Shown here in pieces: positions 55,894 through 63,729 of a stretch of 64,000 nt of DNA (position 1 is the stretch's first letter; every line of letters begins with the position of its first letter). Both the position numbers and the translations under genes were made by a program. This DNA is from an uncultured Bacteroides sp. Lineage in GTDB: Bacteria > Bacteroidota > Bacteroidia > Bacteroidales > Bacteroidaceae. Below the pieces are notes generated by a model that searched no databases, was not told the origin of the DNA, and worked only from the letters and a program-made list of their open reading frames with translations. Location: assembly GCF_963677715.1 (NCBI RefSeq), contig NZ_OY782495.1, forward strand, positions 2,346,001 through 2,410,000, given 5' to 3'.

Positions 55894-56204
55894 TTCTTTA
55901 TGTTCAGTTTATCGGTTATCTCTTTCCAGTTCTCTTCAAAGCGCAAGGCGCGATCGTCAATCCAAACATCGCCAATCGGCTTGCCCATCATCAGTTGATG
56001 GTACTTAACGCCATGCTTTTTTAACCAGGCGGTGGTCATCTCAAACTCCATCCATGTGCGGGCGGAATAGATAATGATGGTATGTCCGGCATCATAGAGA
56101 CGGTTAACAGATTCCACTGCCTGTTCTTTGGGTAAAGCCAGGCAGCGGCTATATGTTTTCTCTTCGGTACAAATAGTACCATCCATATCAATGATTATCT
56201 GCAT
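55890..56204 (-). CDS. Minimal HAD phosphatase, capsular-biosynthesis type
   Basis: A 104-residue HAD protein with no cap domain. Motifs: DMDGTIC (two aspartates), YSAR (motif II), a lysine in MMGKP, and WIDDRA for metal binding. Proteins of this size are scattered through capsule loci and occur as partners or fusions of nucleotidyltransferases. It overlaps neuB (4 bp) and the ATP-grasp gene (17 bp), so the three are translated together. The substrate is unknown; a sugar phosphate or a phosphorylated acyl intermediate are both possible. Confidence 0.75.
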   Translation of the reverse strand: MQIIIDMDGTICTEEKTYSRCLALPKEQAVESVNRLYDAGHTIIIYSARTWMEFEMTTAWLKKHGVKYHQLMMGKPIGDVWIDDRALRFEENWKEITDKLNIKK

Positions 56205-57150
56205 AGAATATAACTTCTTTAAAATATCGGGTCATCAATGTATTCTCTTTCCAATCAGTTATCGGTTTCAGGCTTTCGCCTTCGCTTTCGGCTAATATGA
56301 AAGCAGGTATGTCGGCTCCCGCCTCAATGCTTGCTATTACACCTCCGCCAAGTCGGGGGTTGATTTCCATGACATAAGTGGCTCCATCCTTTTTATTGCG
56401 TATAAACTGAATGGTAACAGGTCCCCTAAAATCATCGGAAGCCAGTATCTTTGCAGAAAGCTGAATCAAGACATCATCTCGCAACGTGCGTGAACTCATT
56501 ACTTCCCCTCCGGCCACTTCTAAGCGGATACGGGGAACGATAGAAATAATTTCTCGGCTCCGGGATACATAACAATCCACCGTATACTCTTCGTTTTCTG
56601 CAATATATTCCTGTATCAGATAGGTATCGAGAGCGGGTGTTTCCTCAAGGCTTTTTAGATCATGTACCACTTTAATTCCCTTGGAAGCCGATCCGTCAAA
56701 CGGTTTCAAGATAACAGGAAAGACGATATCCTCTTTTTTTTCTTCCGAATAGCTTTTAGGAATCGGAAAGTCCTCAAAACGAAACCATTCATCAGCCTGT
56801 TGCTTGTCACACATTATTCTGCACAGGTCCGGGGAAGAGCATGGAATAAAGACTTCCGGCACCAATACCTCCAAACAACCGGCTACTTCAGTGGCCGGAT
56901 CAACAAAAGGCAATAGAATATGGATGTTCTTCTGCCGAATTATATCCGGTAAATGCTTGTAAATCGAAACATCGTGCCATTTTCTTCCCACAATTACCTC
57001 ACCCACCGAAGCAATAGGAACCTCACGGGAAAGTTCATAAGAGAAAATATTTACTTGCACGCCGCGTTCTTTACCAGCTTTAATAAGGTGTTCAGCCAAA
57101 GACACACGTTTCCCTCCACCCAAAAACAAAATATTGATATCTTTCTTCAT
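56188..57150 (-). CDS. ATP-grasp carboxylate-amine ligase in nonulosonate operon
   Basis: A 320-residue CarB-type ATP-grasp protein. An N-terminal pre-ATP-grasp Rossmann region (ILFLGGGKRVSLAEHLIKAG) is followed by the ATP-binding strands VILKPFDGSASKGIKVV (~128-145), the hinge YLIQEYIA, and the metal-binding MEINPRLGGGVIASIEAGAD (~263-282). The family joins a carboxylate to an amine or thiol through an acyl phosphate. The acetyltransferase (LegH) expected in this pathway is missing, and this gene lies between legC, which makes the free amine, and neuB. It is therefore a candidate for N-acylation of the C4 amine with an amino acid or other acid. That assignment is inference. Confidence 0.75.
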   Translation of the reverse strand: MKKDINILFLGGGKRVSLAEHLIKAGKERGVQVNIFSYELSREVPIASVGEVIVGRKWHDVSIYKHLPDIIRQKNIHILLPFVDPATEVAGCLEVLVPEVFIPCSSPDLCRIMCDKQQADEWFRFEDFPIPKSYSEEKKEDIVFPVILKPFDGSASKGIKVVHDLKSLEETPALDTYLIQEYIAENEEYTVDCYVSRSREIISIVPRIRLEVAGGEVMSSRTLRDDVLIQLSAKILASDDFRGPVTIQFIRNKKDGATYVMEINPRLGGGVIASIEAGADIPAFILAESEGESLKPITDWKENTLMTRYFKEVIFYADNH

Positions 57151-58286
57151 AATCGTACGCTACTAGGTATATTAATAATTCTTTCTTCAAAATAGATGCA
57201 ATTGCTCAAATCTCCGCATTCCGCCTGACTAAACATTGGCAATTTATTCATTAATTGCCAGATGGGACGTGCCATTACGCCATGTGAGTTGGTATACTCC
57301 AGAAAAGCGTCGCGTTCCTCCTTGTCTTTCATGATAATCGTATTCAACCAATAATTGGAGCGACAGCCTTCGGGCTCTGTCATGAATTCCACTCCAATGG
57401 AATCGAAATAAGCTTTGTAAGTAGTTGCCAGTTCTCGCTTCTTCTCCAGAAAGAGCGGCAACGTTTCCAATTGTGCACATCCCAGTGCAGCATTGATATT
57501 AGGCATGCGGTAGTTATACCCGATGTGATCGTGTACAAACTCCCACTGATGAGGCACTTTAGCTTGTGTCGAAATATGTTTGGCCAACTTAGCCAGTTCT
57601 TCATCCCGAAACAGTAACATGCCGCCACCTCCGGTGGTAATTGTTTTATTTCCGTTGAAGCTGAGTACTCCTATCTTTCCAAACGTACCGGTATGCTGCC
57701 CGTGATAAAAAGAGCCTATGCTTTCGGCGGCATCTTCCACTAATTCCAGATGATAGCGATGACAAATCTCCACCAATTCATCCAGATGTACCGGATGTCC
57801 GAATGTGTGCATCGGTACACAGGCTTTGATACGGCGGCCCGTTTGCTTATTATACAATGTGTCTCCCCGCAATTCGGCATGTTCACTGATCCATTCATCC
57901 AATTTTGCGGGTGAGAGTCCCAATGTATCTCTGTCTACATCAATAAATACGGGATGAGCGCCACAATAACTCAGAGCATTGCAAGTAGCAATAAAAGTAA
58001 GTGGCTGTGTAAGCACTTCGTCTTCACGCTCTACACCGACCAACATCAGGGCCAGATGAATGGCATTTGTGCCATTGACACACACCACCGCACGTTTGGC
58101 CCCGGTATATGCAGCCATCTCTTCTTCAAAGCGGTCGACAAACTTACCCACGCTCGACACGTACGTGGAATCAATACATTCATTCAGGTACTTCTTCTCA
58201 TTCCCTGCAAAACAGGGAGAGTGGAGCGGAACAAAGTCTTGTTGCGGAAAAAGCCCCTTAATCGTTTCTACAATCTCACTATACAT
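57147..58286 (-). CDS. legC: LegC-type PLP aminotransferase
   Basis: A 379-residue DegT/DnrJ/EryC1/StrS aminotransferase. Conserved segments: YVSSVGKFVDRFEEEMAAYTGAK (~40-62), CVNGTNAIHLAL, the PLP lysine in LSFNGNKTITTGGGGML (~198-214) and YNYRMPNINAALGCAQLE. LegC adds an amino group at C4 of the 4-keto sugar made by LegB, using glutamate, giving the diamino-trideoxy sugar. It overlaps the ATP-grasp gene (4 bp) and LegB (8 bp). Close relatives exist in perosamine pathways, but the NeuB/NeuC context decides for legionaminic acid. Confidence 0.88.
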   Translation of the reverse strand: MYSEIVETIKGLFPQQDFVPLHSPCFAGNEKKYLNECIDSTYVSSVGKFVDRFEEEMAAYTGAKRAVVCVNGTNAIHLALMLVGVEREDEVLTQPLTFIATCNALSYCGAHPVFIDVDRDTLGLSPAKLDEWISEHAELRGDTLYNKQTGRRIKACVPMHTFGHPVHLDELVEICHRYHLELVEDAAESIGSFYHGQHTGTFGKIGVLSFNGNKTITTGGGGMLLFRDEELAKLAKHISTQAKVPHQWEFVHDHIGYNYRMPNINAALGCAQLETLPLFLEKKRELATTYKAYFDSIGVEFMTEPEGCRSNYWLNTIIMKDKEERDAFLEYTNSHGVMARPIWQLMNKLPMFSQAECGDLSNCIYFEERIINIPSSVRL

Positions 58287-59265
58287 TATATATATTTGCT
58301 TTATATTTTTTCAGGTTGTTTTCATCAGTAAACCATTCGATAGTCTCCGTCAGTCCACGACGAATATCATATAGCGGTTCAAAGCCTGTCAATGACTTAA
58401 TCTTGGTGTTATCACCCCACAGACGGAACACTTCCGACCCTTTGGGACGAATACGCTGTTCGTCTTCAACGAAGTTTACTTTCACCTGCATGATGTCGGC
58501 GATAAGTTCCAGTGTGTCGCGCATACTGATTTCACAGTTACTGCACACATTCACTTCCTGCCCGATTGCTGCATCGCACGTTGAAAGTTGAACAAATCCG
58601 CGACAGGTATCTTTCACGAAGTTGAAATCACGCGTCGGAGTCAGATCACCCAACTTTATCTCTTTTGCTCCGTTGGCAATTTGCGTTATAATAGTTGGAA
58701 TAATGGCGCGGGCACTCTGTCGGGGGCCATACGTATTAAATGGGCGGACAATAACTACCGGCAAATCAAAAGCATTGTGAAAACTCATCGCCATAGCATC
58801 CGCTCCGATTTTTGTTGCCGAGTACGGAGACTGCGGTTGTTTGGGATGTTTTTCGTCGATCGGGACATAACGTGCCGTGCCGTATACTTCGGAAGTAGAG
58901 GTAACGAGCACACGCTTCACTCCATTCTCCTTTGCAGCCTGGCAAATGTTCAATGTTCCTTTCACATTTGTGTCCGTATAGCTATCCGGCGCAACGTATG
59001 AATAAGGAATCGCAATCAGTGCCGCAAGATGAAAAACAGTATCTATGCCTTCGGTAATGTGTTTACAGAAATGTGCATCTCGCACATCTCCGCTGACTAC
59101 CTCTAGTTCGGGATGCCGGATTCCTTCGAGCCATCCCCAGTCATTGAATGAATTATATTGAGAAAGTGCCCGTACATGGTAATTCTCCGCCAATAACATT
59201 TCCGTCAGATGCGAGCCGATAAAACCATCGGCACCGGTCACCAGAATCTTTTTCTTTTCAGCCAT
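58279..59265 (-). CDS. legB: LegB-type NAD-dependent sugar 4,6-dehydratase
   Basis: An extended SDR enzyme of about 328 residues. I take the start at 59265 (MAEKKKILVTGADGFIGSHL) since the upstream ATG at 59295 would overlap the preceding gene by 26 bp. Rossmann motif VTGADGFIG; STSEVYG and SPYSATKIGADAM provide the catalytic Thr/Ser, Tyr and Lys; VRPFNTYGPRQSARAIIP is family-typical. It makes the 4-keto-6-deoxy nucleotide sugar at the entry to legionaminic acid synthesis. Downstream genes overlap in series down to the NTase gene. Confidence 0.88.
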   Translation of the reverse strand: MAEKKKILVTGADGFIGSHLTEMLLAENYHVRALSQYNSFNDWGWLEGIRHPELEVVSGDVRDAHFCKHITEGIDTVFHLAALIAIPYSYVAPDSYTDTNVKGTLNICQAAKENGVKRVLVTSTSEVYGTARYVPIDEKHPKQPQSPYSATKIGADAMAMSFHNAFDLPVVIVRPFNTYGPRQSARAIIPTIITQIANGAKEIKLGDLTPTRDFNFVKDTCRGFVQLSTCDAAIGQEVNVCSNCEISMRDTLELIADIMQVKVNFVEDEQRIRPKGSEVFRLWGDNTKIKSLTGFEPLYDIRRGLTETIEWFTDENNLKKYKANIYNV

Positions 59266-59269
59266 ATCT

Positions 59270-60115
59270 TTATATTTTCTTTCGGTCGAAGGCATCTATA
59301 AAGGAGCCTTCGGTTACGTTATATATTTTCTTTCCTATACTCCGGGTATATGCTTCTATTATATGGTACGATTTGAAGGCAACATACATGCTTAGCAACA
59401 AATCGTGCAGGTGCTTGTCGGACACAAAGCGTTCCGAACCTTTCTTGTCATAAAAATGATTGAGGTCTTCAATTACCACATTATCATCGTTAACCCATAT
59501 TTCTTTAAGCCAGGAATGGTCGGCTCCGGCTATGTAAATCGTATGAAACGGCATCTTCAGCGCTACCATTATTGAGGGTATAAGTACATTACGCGGACGG
59601 GGTGTTCCCCATCCTTTACGAAAAGCCAGGTGCATGAAACAAGTAAAGCCTTCTACGGGAGTAACATTAAAGTAATGAATGTGAATATATGGATTTGATG
59701 CCAGTTTGGACTGCCACGTATTGCTTTTGCGTGCTTTAACGGAGAGATGAAGTTCAATATCCCATGTTGTTTTCATAGCCATTGCATCAAATAACTTATC
59801 ACAATGATCGGAATTAAGAAAGAAGGCCGGGTCGGCCACCAGATAATAATGCGGTTTCAATTCCGTATAGTAAGCGGAAAGTACGGCATAATTAACGGCC
59901 AATAAAGCTTTGTCTTCCAGAAAATAATTCTTTTGCTCTATCAAAGGTCTGAGGGACGGTCCGTTACCCAATATCACAATCGCCTCATGCTCATCTGTTT
60001 CCAAAGGCTTATCAATCCTTTTTGATTGCAATAGAATCTTGATTATGCTCAGAAATGTTTGCCAGAGCTTTGTTAAAAAAGACTGCATTATTTCAAGCTT
60101 CGATAGATTATTCAT
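59270..60115 (-). CDS. Putative nonulosonate transferase, DUF115/GT42-like
   Basis: A 281-residue protein usually left as hypothetical. Residues 46-55 read VIVI-type strand plus GNGPSL (here IVILGNGPSL), the start of both Maf/DUF115 proteins and the Campylobacter Cst sialyltransferases (GT42). Residues ~181-200, SIMVALKMPFHTIYIAGADH, match the second conserved strand of those families, and the end (KKIYNVTEGSFIDAF) also fits. Maf proteins transfer pseudaminic or legionaminic acid to flagellin; GT42 enzymes transfer sialic acid from CMP. As first gene of a CMP-nonulosonate operon in a non-flagellate organism, it is the best candidate for the transferase. No membrane segment apart from a hydrophobic N-terminal helix (FLSIIKILL). 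Confidence 0.65.
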   Translation of the reverse strand: MNNLSKLEIMQSFLTKLWQTFLSIIKILLQSKRIDKPLETDEHEAIVILGNGPSLRPLIEQKNYFLEDKALLAVNYAVLSAYYTELKPHYYLVADPAFFLNSDHCDKLFDAMAMKTTWDIELHLSVKARKSNTWQSKLASNPYIHIHYFNVTPVEGFTCFMHLAFRKGWGTPRPRNVLIPSIMVALKMPFHTIYIAGADHSWLKEIWVNDDNVVIEDLNHFYDKKGSERFVSDKHLHDLLLSMYVAFKSYHIIEAYTRSIGKKIYNVTEGSFIDAFDRKKI

Positions 60116-60139
60116 GAAAGTTTCTATTTATTTATCACA

Positions 60140-60156
60140 CAAAAGTACTACTTTTG
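60140..60156. promoter_or_regulatory. Palindromic divergent promoter of the glycan locus
   Basis: CAAAAGTA (60140-60147) reads TACTTTTG on the minus strand; TACTTTTG (60149-60156) serves the plus strand. The two -7 elements are separated by one base. For the minus strand, GTTG at 60167-60170 lies at a 19-bp spacing. The plus-strand -33 is poor. The unit drives the nonulosonate operon one way and the GT4-GT2 pair the other. Confidence 0.65.
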
Positions 60157-60172
60157 TCGAAACATTCAACTA

Positions 60173-61438
60173 ATGAGGGTACTATTAATAAACACTTCGG
60201 AACGAATAGGCGGTGCCGCCGTTGCAGCCGGCCGCTTATTGGAATCATTGAAAAACAATGGAATCAAAGTCAAGTTATTGGTGCGCGATAAGCAAACCGA
60301 CCAAATCAGTGTTGTGGGTCTTGAGCGTAGCTGGTTGCATGTGTGGCGGTTTGTTTGGGAACGTGTGGTTATCTGGAAGTTTAATCACTTTAAAAAAAAC
60401 AACCTTTTTGCGGTCGATATAGCCAATACCGGTTCGGACATAACTGTACTTCCCGAATTTAAAGAAGCCGATGTGATTCATCTGCACTGGATCAACCAGG
60501 GTATGCTCTCTCTTCGTAATATTCAGAAAATACTAAAATCGGGCAAGCCCGTGGTTTGGACAATGCACGATATGTGGCCCTGTACCGGCATTTGTCACCA
60601 TGCACGCGAATGCACGAACTATCAGCAGGAGTGTCATAACTGCCCGTTTATATACGGTGGCGGTAGTAAGAAAGACTTGTCGTATCGCATCTTCCGTAAA
60701 AAGCAAAAGCTATATAAAAATACGCCGATTTCTTTTGTGGCTTGTAGCCAGTGGCTACAACATCAGGCGCAAAAGAGTGCTTTGCTTGCCGGGCAACGGG
60801 TTATTAGCATACCCAACCCCATCAATACGAACCTCTTTAAACCTCACGACAAGAAGGAAGCCCGGAATAGATGTATGCTGCCGCAAGAGGGGAAATTGAT
60901 TTTATTCGGCTCCGTAAAGATAACCGATAAACGCAAAGGAATAGATTATCTGATAGAGTCGTGTAACTTATTGGCTGCTGCGCATCCGGAATGGAAAGAA
61001 ACATTGGCGGTGGTTGTGTTTGGCAATCAATCGGCAAAGTTGGAGAACCTGTTGCCTTTTCGTGTTTATCCGCTTAACTATGTAAGCAACGAACATGAAT
61101 TGGTTGATATATATAATGCGGTCGATCTCTTTGTCACCCCTTCTCTTGAAGAGAATTTGCCGAATACCATTATGGAAGCAATGGCTTGTGGTGTGCCTTG
61201 TGTGGGATTTAATGTGGGAGGAATTCCCGAAATGATAGATCATCTGCATAACGGGTATGTGGCCGAATACAAATCTTCTGAAGATTTTGCTAACGGCATC
61301 TATTGGGCGCTAACCGATCCGGAATATGCCAACCTGGCCGAACAAGCTTGTCGCAAGGCTGTAGCTAGCTACTCGGAGGGCATTATCGCTAAAAAGTACA
61401 TTGACTTGTACAACAAAGTAACAGGGAAATATGCATAG
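60173..61438 (+). CDS. Glycosyltransferase family 4 (GT-B)
   Basis: A 421-residue transferase. The N-terminal INTSERIGGAAVAAGRLLESL (~5-24) is typical of GT4 enzymes, with HWINQGMLSL and WTMHDMWPCTGICHH in the first domain and the donor-binding SLEENLPNTIMEAMACGVPCVGFNVGG (split around ~322-345) in the second, including the E-x7-E pair. A cysteine-rich stretch (CTGICHHARECTNYQQECHNC) near residue 137 may bind metal, as in several relatives. Donor unknown. Its end overlaps the following GT2 by 8 bp. Confidence 0.87.
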   Translation: MRVLLINTSERIGGAAVAAGRLLESLKNNGIKVKLLVRDKQTDQISVVGLERSWLHVWRFVWERVVIWKFNHFKKNNLFAVDIANTGSDITVLPEFKEADVIHLHWINQGMLSLRNIQKILKSGKPVVWTMHDMWPCTGICHHARECTNYQQECHNCPFIYGGGSKKDLSYRIFRKKQKLYKNTPISFVACSQWLQHQAQKSALLAGQRVISIPNPINTNLFKPHDKKEARNRCMLPQEGKLILFGSVKITDKRKGIDYLIESCNLLAAAHPEWKETLAVVVFGNQSAKLENLLPFRVYPLNYVSNEHELVDIYNAVDLFVTPSLEENLPNTIMEAMACGVPCVGFNVGGIPEMIDHLHNGYVAEYKSSEDFANGIYWALTDPEYANLAEQACRKAVASYSEGIIAKKYIDLYNKVTGKYA

Positions 61439-62186
61439 CCATCTTACTCCCGTTTTCTCCGTAATAACCGTTACCTACAATGCGGGAAAGGTATTGGAGG
61501 ATACCATGCAAAGTGTTATCTCGCAAACCTATCATCATATCGAGTATATCGTCATTGATGGCGGATCAAAAGACAACACACTATCGGTGATTGAAAAATA
61601 CCGATCTACTATTCACTCTTTTGTGAGTGAACCGGACAAAGGGATATACGATGCAATGAACAAGGGAATGGCACTTGCCACGGGAGATTATCTCTGCTTT
61701 TTGAATGCAGGAGACAGCTTTCACGAAGATGATACGTTGCAACAGGTGGTACATTCAATAGGGCTGTATACTGAATTGCCGGATGTGCTCTATGGTGAAA
61801 CGGCATTAGTCGATAGTCAGCGGCATTTCGTTCGTATGCGTCGGCTTGCAGCTCCCGAAACGCTTTCCTGGAAAAGTTTTAAGCAAGGTATGTTAGTTTG
61901 CCATCAGGCTTTTATAGCCAAACGTACCCTTGCCGAACCTTACCACATTTCTTATCGCTTCTCTGCCGATTTTGACTGGTGCATCAGAATAATGAAAAAA
62001 GCCCGTGTTTTGGACAATACCCGCCTTGTGCTTATCGATTATCTGGATGAAGGAACCACCACACAAAACAGAAAGGCTTCGCTCAAAGAGCGGTTTCGTA
62101 TTATGGCAAAGCACTATGGGCTTATCAGTACCGTGGCTCATCATGCGTGGTTTGTGCTTCGTTTACTCACGAAGGCGGGACAATAA
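61431..62186 (+). CDS. Glycosyltransferase family 2
   Basis: A 251-residue GT-A transferase of the WcaA/colanic-acid-type branch: FSVITVTYNAGKVLEDTMQSV (~9-29), VIDGGSKDNT, DKGIYDAMNKGMALATGDYLCFLNAGD (split across ~78-104, with the metal-binding NAGD). Probably adds one sugar in the same glycan as the upstream GT4. Its last 24 bp overlap the end of the convergent sirtuin gene. Confidence 0.87.
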   Translation: MHSHLTPVFSVITVTYNAGKVLEDTMQSVISQTYHHIEYIVIDGGSKDNTLSVIEKYRSTIHSFVSEPDKGIYDAMNKGMALATGDYLCFLNAGDSFHEDDTLQQVVHSIGLYTELPDVLYGETALVDSQRHFVRMRRLAAPETLSWKSFKQGMLVCHQAFIAKRTLAEPYHISYRFSADFDWCIRIMKKARVLDNTRLVLIDYLDEGTTTQNRKASLKERFRIMAKHYGLISTVAHHAWFVLRLLTKAGQ

Positions 62187-62861
62187 CTCGGCTACTCCTT
62201 CGGAAGCTCCTTTCTGAATGACATGTATGGTGCGGGAACTGCCTATTTGTACCTCTTTGGGATCAATGAGGTAGATCTCGGCATTACGGGGAACATAGTT
62301 AAGCAATCCGGCTGCAGGATAAACGTTCATGGAAGTCCCGATTATAACAAAAACATCTGCTTTTTCTGTATAGCGTATTGCCGTTTCGATTTGAGGAACC
62401 GCTTCACCAAACCATACAATAAAAGGACGGAGTTGTGAACCGTCTGCTGCCAGATCTCCCATCTTCACTTCATACTCTTCCGGTTTTAGTTCTTTAACAT
62501 ATTGTTCGTTGCCCGGATCATAGCTGGAGCAGACTTTTGTAAGCTCTCCATGCAGATGAATTACGTGATTACTGCCAGCCCTTTCGTGCAGATTGTCTAC
62601 GTTTTGAGTAATAACCGTAACATTAAAAGATGTTTCCATTTCAGCGAGTAGTTTGTGCCCGTTATTGGGCTTCACTTCTAACAGCTGCTTGCGACGATCA
62701 TTATAAAAACGGATAACCAATTCGGGATTGCGCCGATATCCTTCGGGTGTAGCAACCTGTTCAACAGGATATTTGTCCCATAACCCACCGGCGTCCCGAA
62801 AGGTACTCATTCCACTTTCCGCACTCATGCCGGCACCGGACAATACAACTATCTTTTTCAC
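62163..62861 (-). CDS. cobB: NAD-dependent protein deacylase (sirtuin, CobB-like)
   Basis: A 232-residue sirtuin that removes acyl groups from lysines using NAD. GAGMSAESGMSTFRDAGGLW (~9-28), TQNVDNLHERAGS with the catalytic histidine in HLHGEL (~97-116), and RPFIVWFGEAVP are present. The four zinc-binding cysteines of typical sirtuins are missing: the whole protein has one cysteine (VCSS, after HGELTK). The insert between HGEL and RPF is of normal length, so the small domain probably folds without zinc, as in several Bacteroidota homologues. Overlaps the GT2 gene end to end by 24 bp. Confidence 0.9.
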   Translation of the reverse strand: MKKIVVLSGAGMSAESGMSTFRDAGGLWDKYPVEQVATPEGYRRNPELVIRFYNDRRKQLLEVKPNNGHKLLAEMETSFNVTVITQNVDNLHERAGSNHVIHLHGELTKVCSSYDPGNEQYVKELKPEEYEVKMGDLAADGSQLRPFIVWFGEAVPQIETAIRYTEKADVFVIIGTSMNVYPAAGLLNYVPRNAEIYLIDPKEVQIGSSRTIHVIQKGASEGVAELLSRLRE

Positions 62862-62901
62862 AGTAACCTCCTAATTAATTACATTCTGATTATTTATACA
62901 A

Positions 62902-62909
62902 CAAATGTA
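62902..62909 (-). promoter_or_regulatory. -7 element of the sirtuin gene
   Basis: CAAATGTA on the plus strand gives TACATTTG on the minus strand, 41 bp upstream of the sirtuin start. Confidence 0.45.
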
Positions 62910-63049
62910 GGAAGAATTTCCTAACATTGATCCTCTCAGGTGGGCAATTATGTATTTGTATGATAGACAGGCAAAAAAGAAAGATCTGAAAACTGTGTAT
63001 AATAAGAAAAATTAAATACTTAAAAGGAGAATGATTCAAATAAAACACG

Positions 63050-63057
63050 TACTTTTG
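63050..63057 (+). promoter_or_regulatory. -7 element of the FKBP gene pair
   Basis: TACTTTTG, a full match to the -7 consensus, 72 bp before the first FKBP start. No clear -33 element. The 267-bp gap between sirtuin and FKBP contains nothing else that I can support. Confidence 0.5.
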
Positions 63058-63128
63058 CCTCCATTAATTTGCAAATGGTTGGAAGTTAGCGTTCAAACTA
63101 TCTTTTTCGACCTTCAACAAAGATATTT

Positions 63129-63713
63129 ATGGATAAATTTAGCTATGCAATTGGCCTGGGAATTGGTCAAAACTTACTAGGAATGGGTGCTAACAGCATC
63201 TCAGTAGAAGATTTTACTCAGGCGATAAAAGATGTGCTTGAAGGAAACAAAACAGCCATCAGTCACGATGAAGCTCGTGTAATAGTGAACAAATATTTCG
63301 CCGAACTGGAAGAAAGTATGGGCAGTGCCAGCATAGAGCAGAGTAAGGCCTTTTTAGAAGAGAATAAGAAAAAGGCCAATGTTGTTACTTTGCCCAGCGG
63401 TTTGCAATACGAAATAATAACAGAAGGAAAAGGTAAATTAGCCAAAGCAACCGATCAGGTTAAATGCCATTACGAGGGTACATTGATTGATGGAACTCTC
63501 TTTGATAGTTCGGTAAAACGTGGGCAACCGGCTGTGTTTGGTGTTAATCAGGTTATACAGGGATGGGTTGAAGCTCTACAACTAATGCCCGAAGGGTCTA
63601 AGTGGAAATTATATATTCCGTCCGATTTGGGATATGGTGCTCAGGGAGCCGGTGAAATGATTCCTCCTCACAGCACACTGATTTTTGAAGTTGAATTAAT
63701 TCAAGTACTATAA
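63129..63713 (+). CDS. FKBP-type peptidyl-prolyl isomerase, cytoplasmic
   Basis: A 194-residue protein with an N-terminal FKBP dimerisation domain (residues ~1-85, YAIGLGIGQNLLG and VNKYFAELEE) and a C-terminal FKBP domain (VKCHYEGTLIDGTLFDSS; FGVNQVIQGWVEALQLMPEG; YIPSDLGYG; IPPHSTLIFEVELI). No signal peptide, so it should act in the cytoplasm, assisting protein folding. A second FKBP lipoprotein gene follows after 16 bp. Confidence 0.92.
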   Translation: MDKFSYAIGLGIGQNLLGMGANSISVEDFTQAIKDVLEGNKTAISHDEARVIVNKYFAELEESMGSASIEQSKAFLEENKKKANVVTLPSGLQYEIITEGKGKLAKATDQVKCHYEGTLIDGTLFDSSVKRGQPAVFGVNQVIQGWVEALQLMPEGSKWKLYIPSDLGYGAQGAGEMIPPHSTLIFEVELIQVL

Positions 63714-63729
63714 CAAAAAACAAAGTAAA

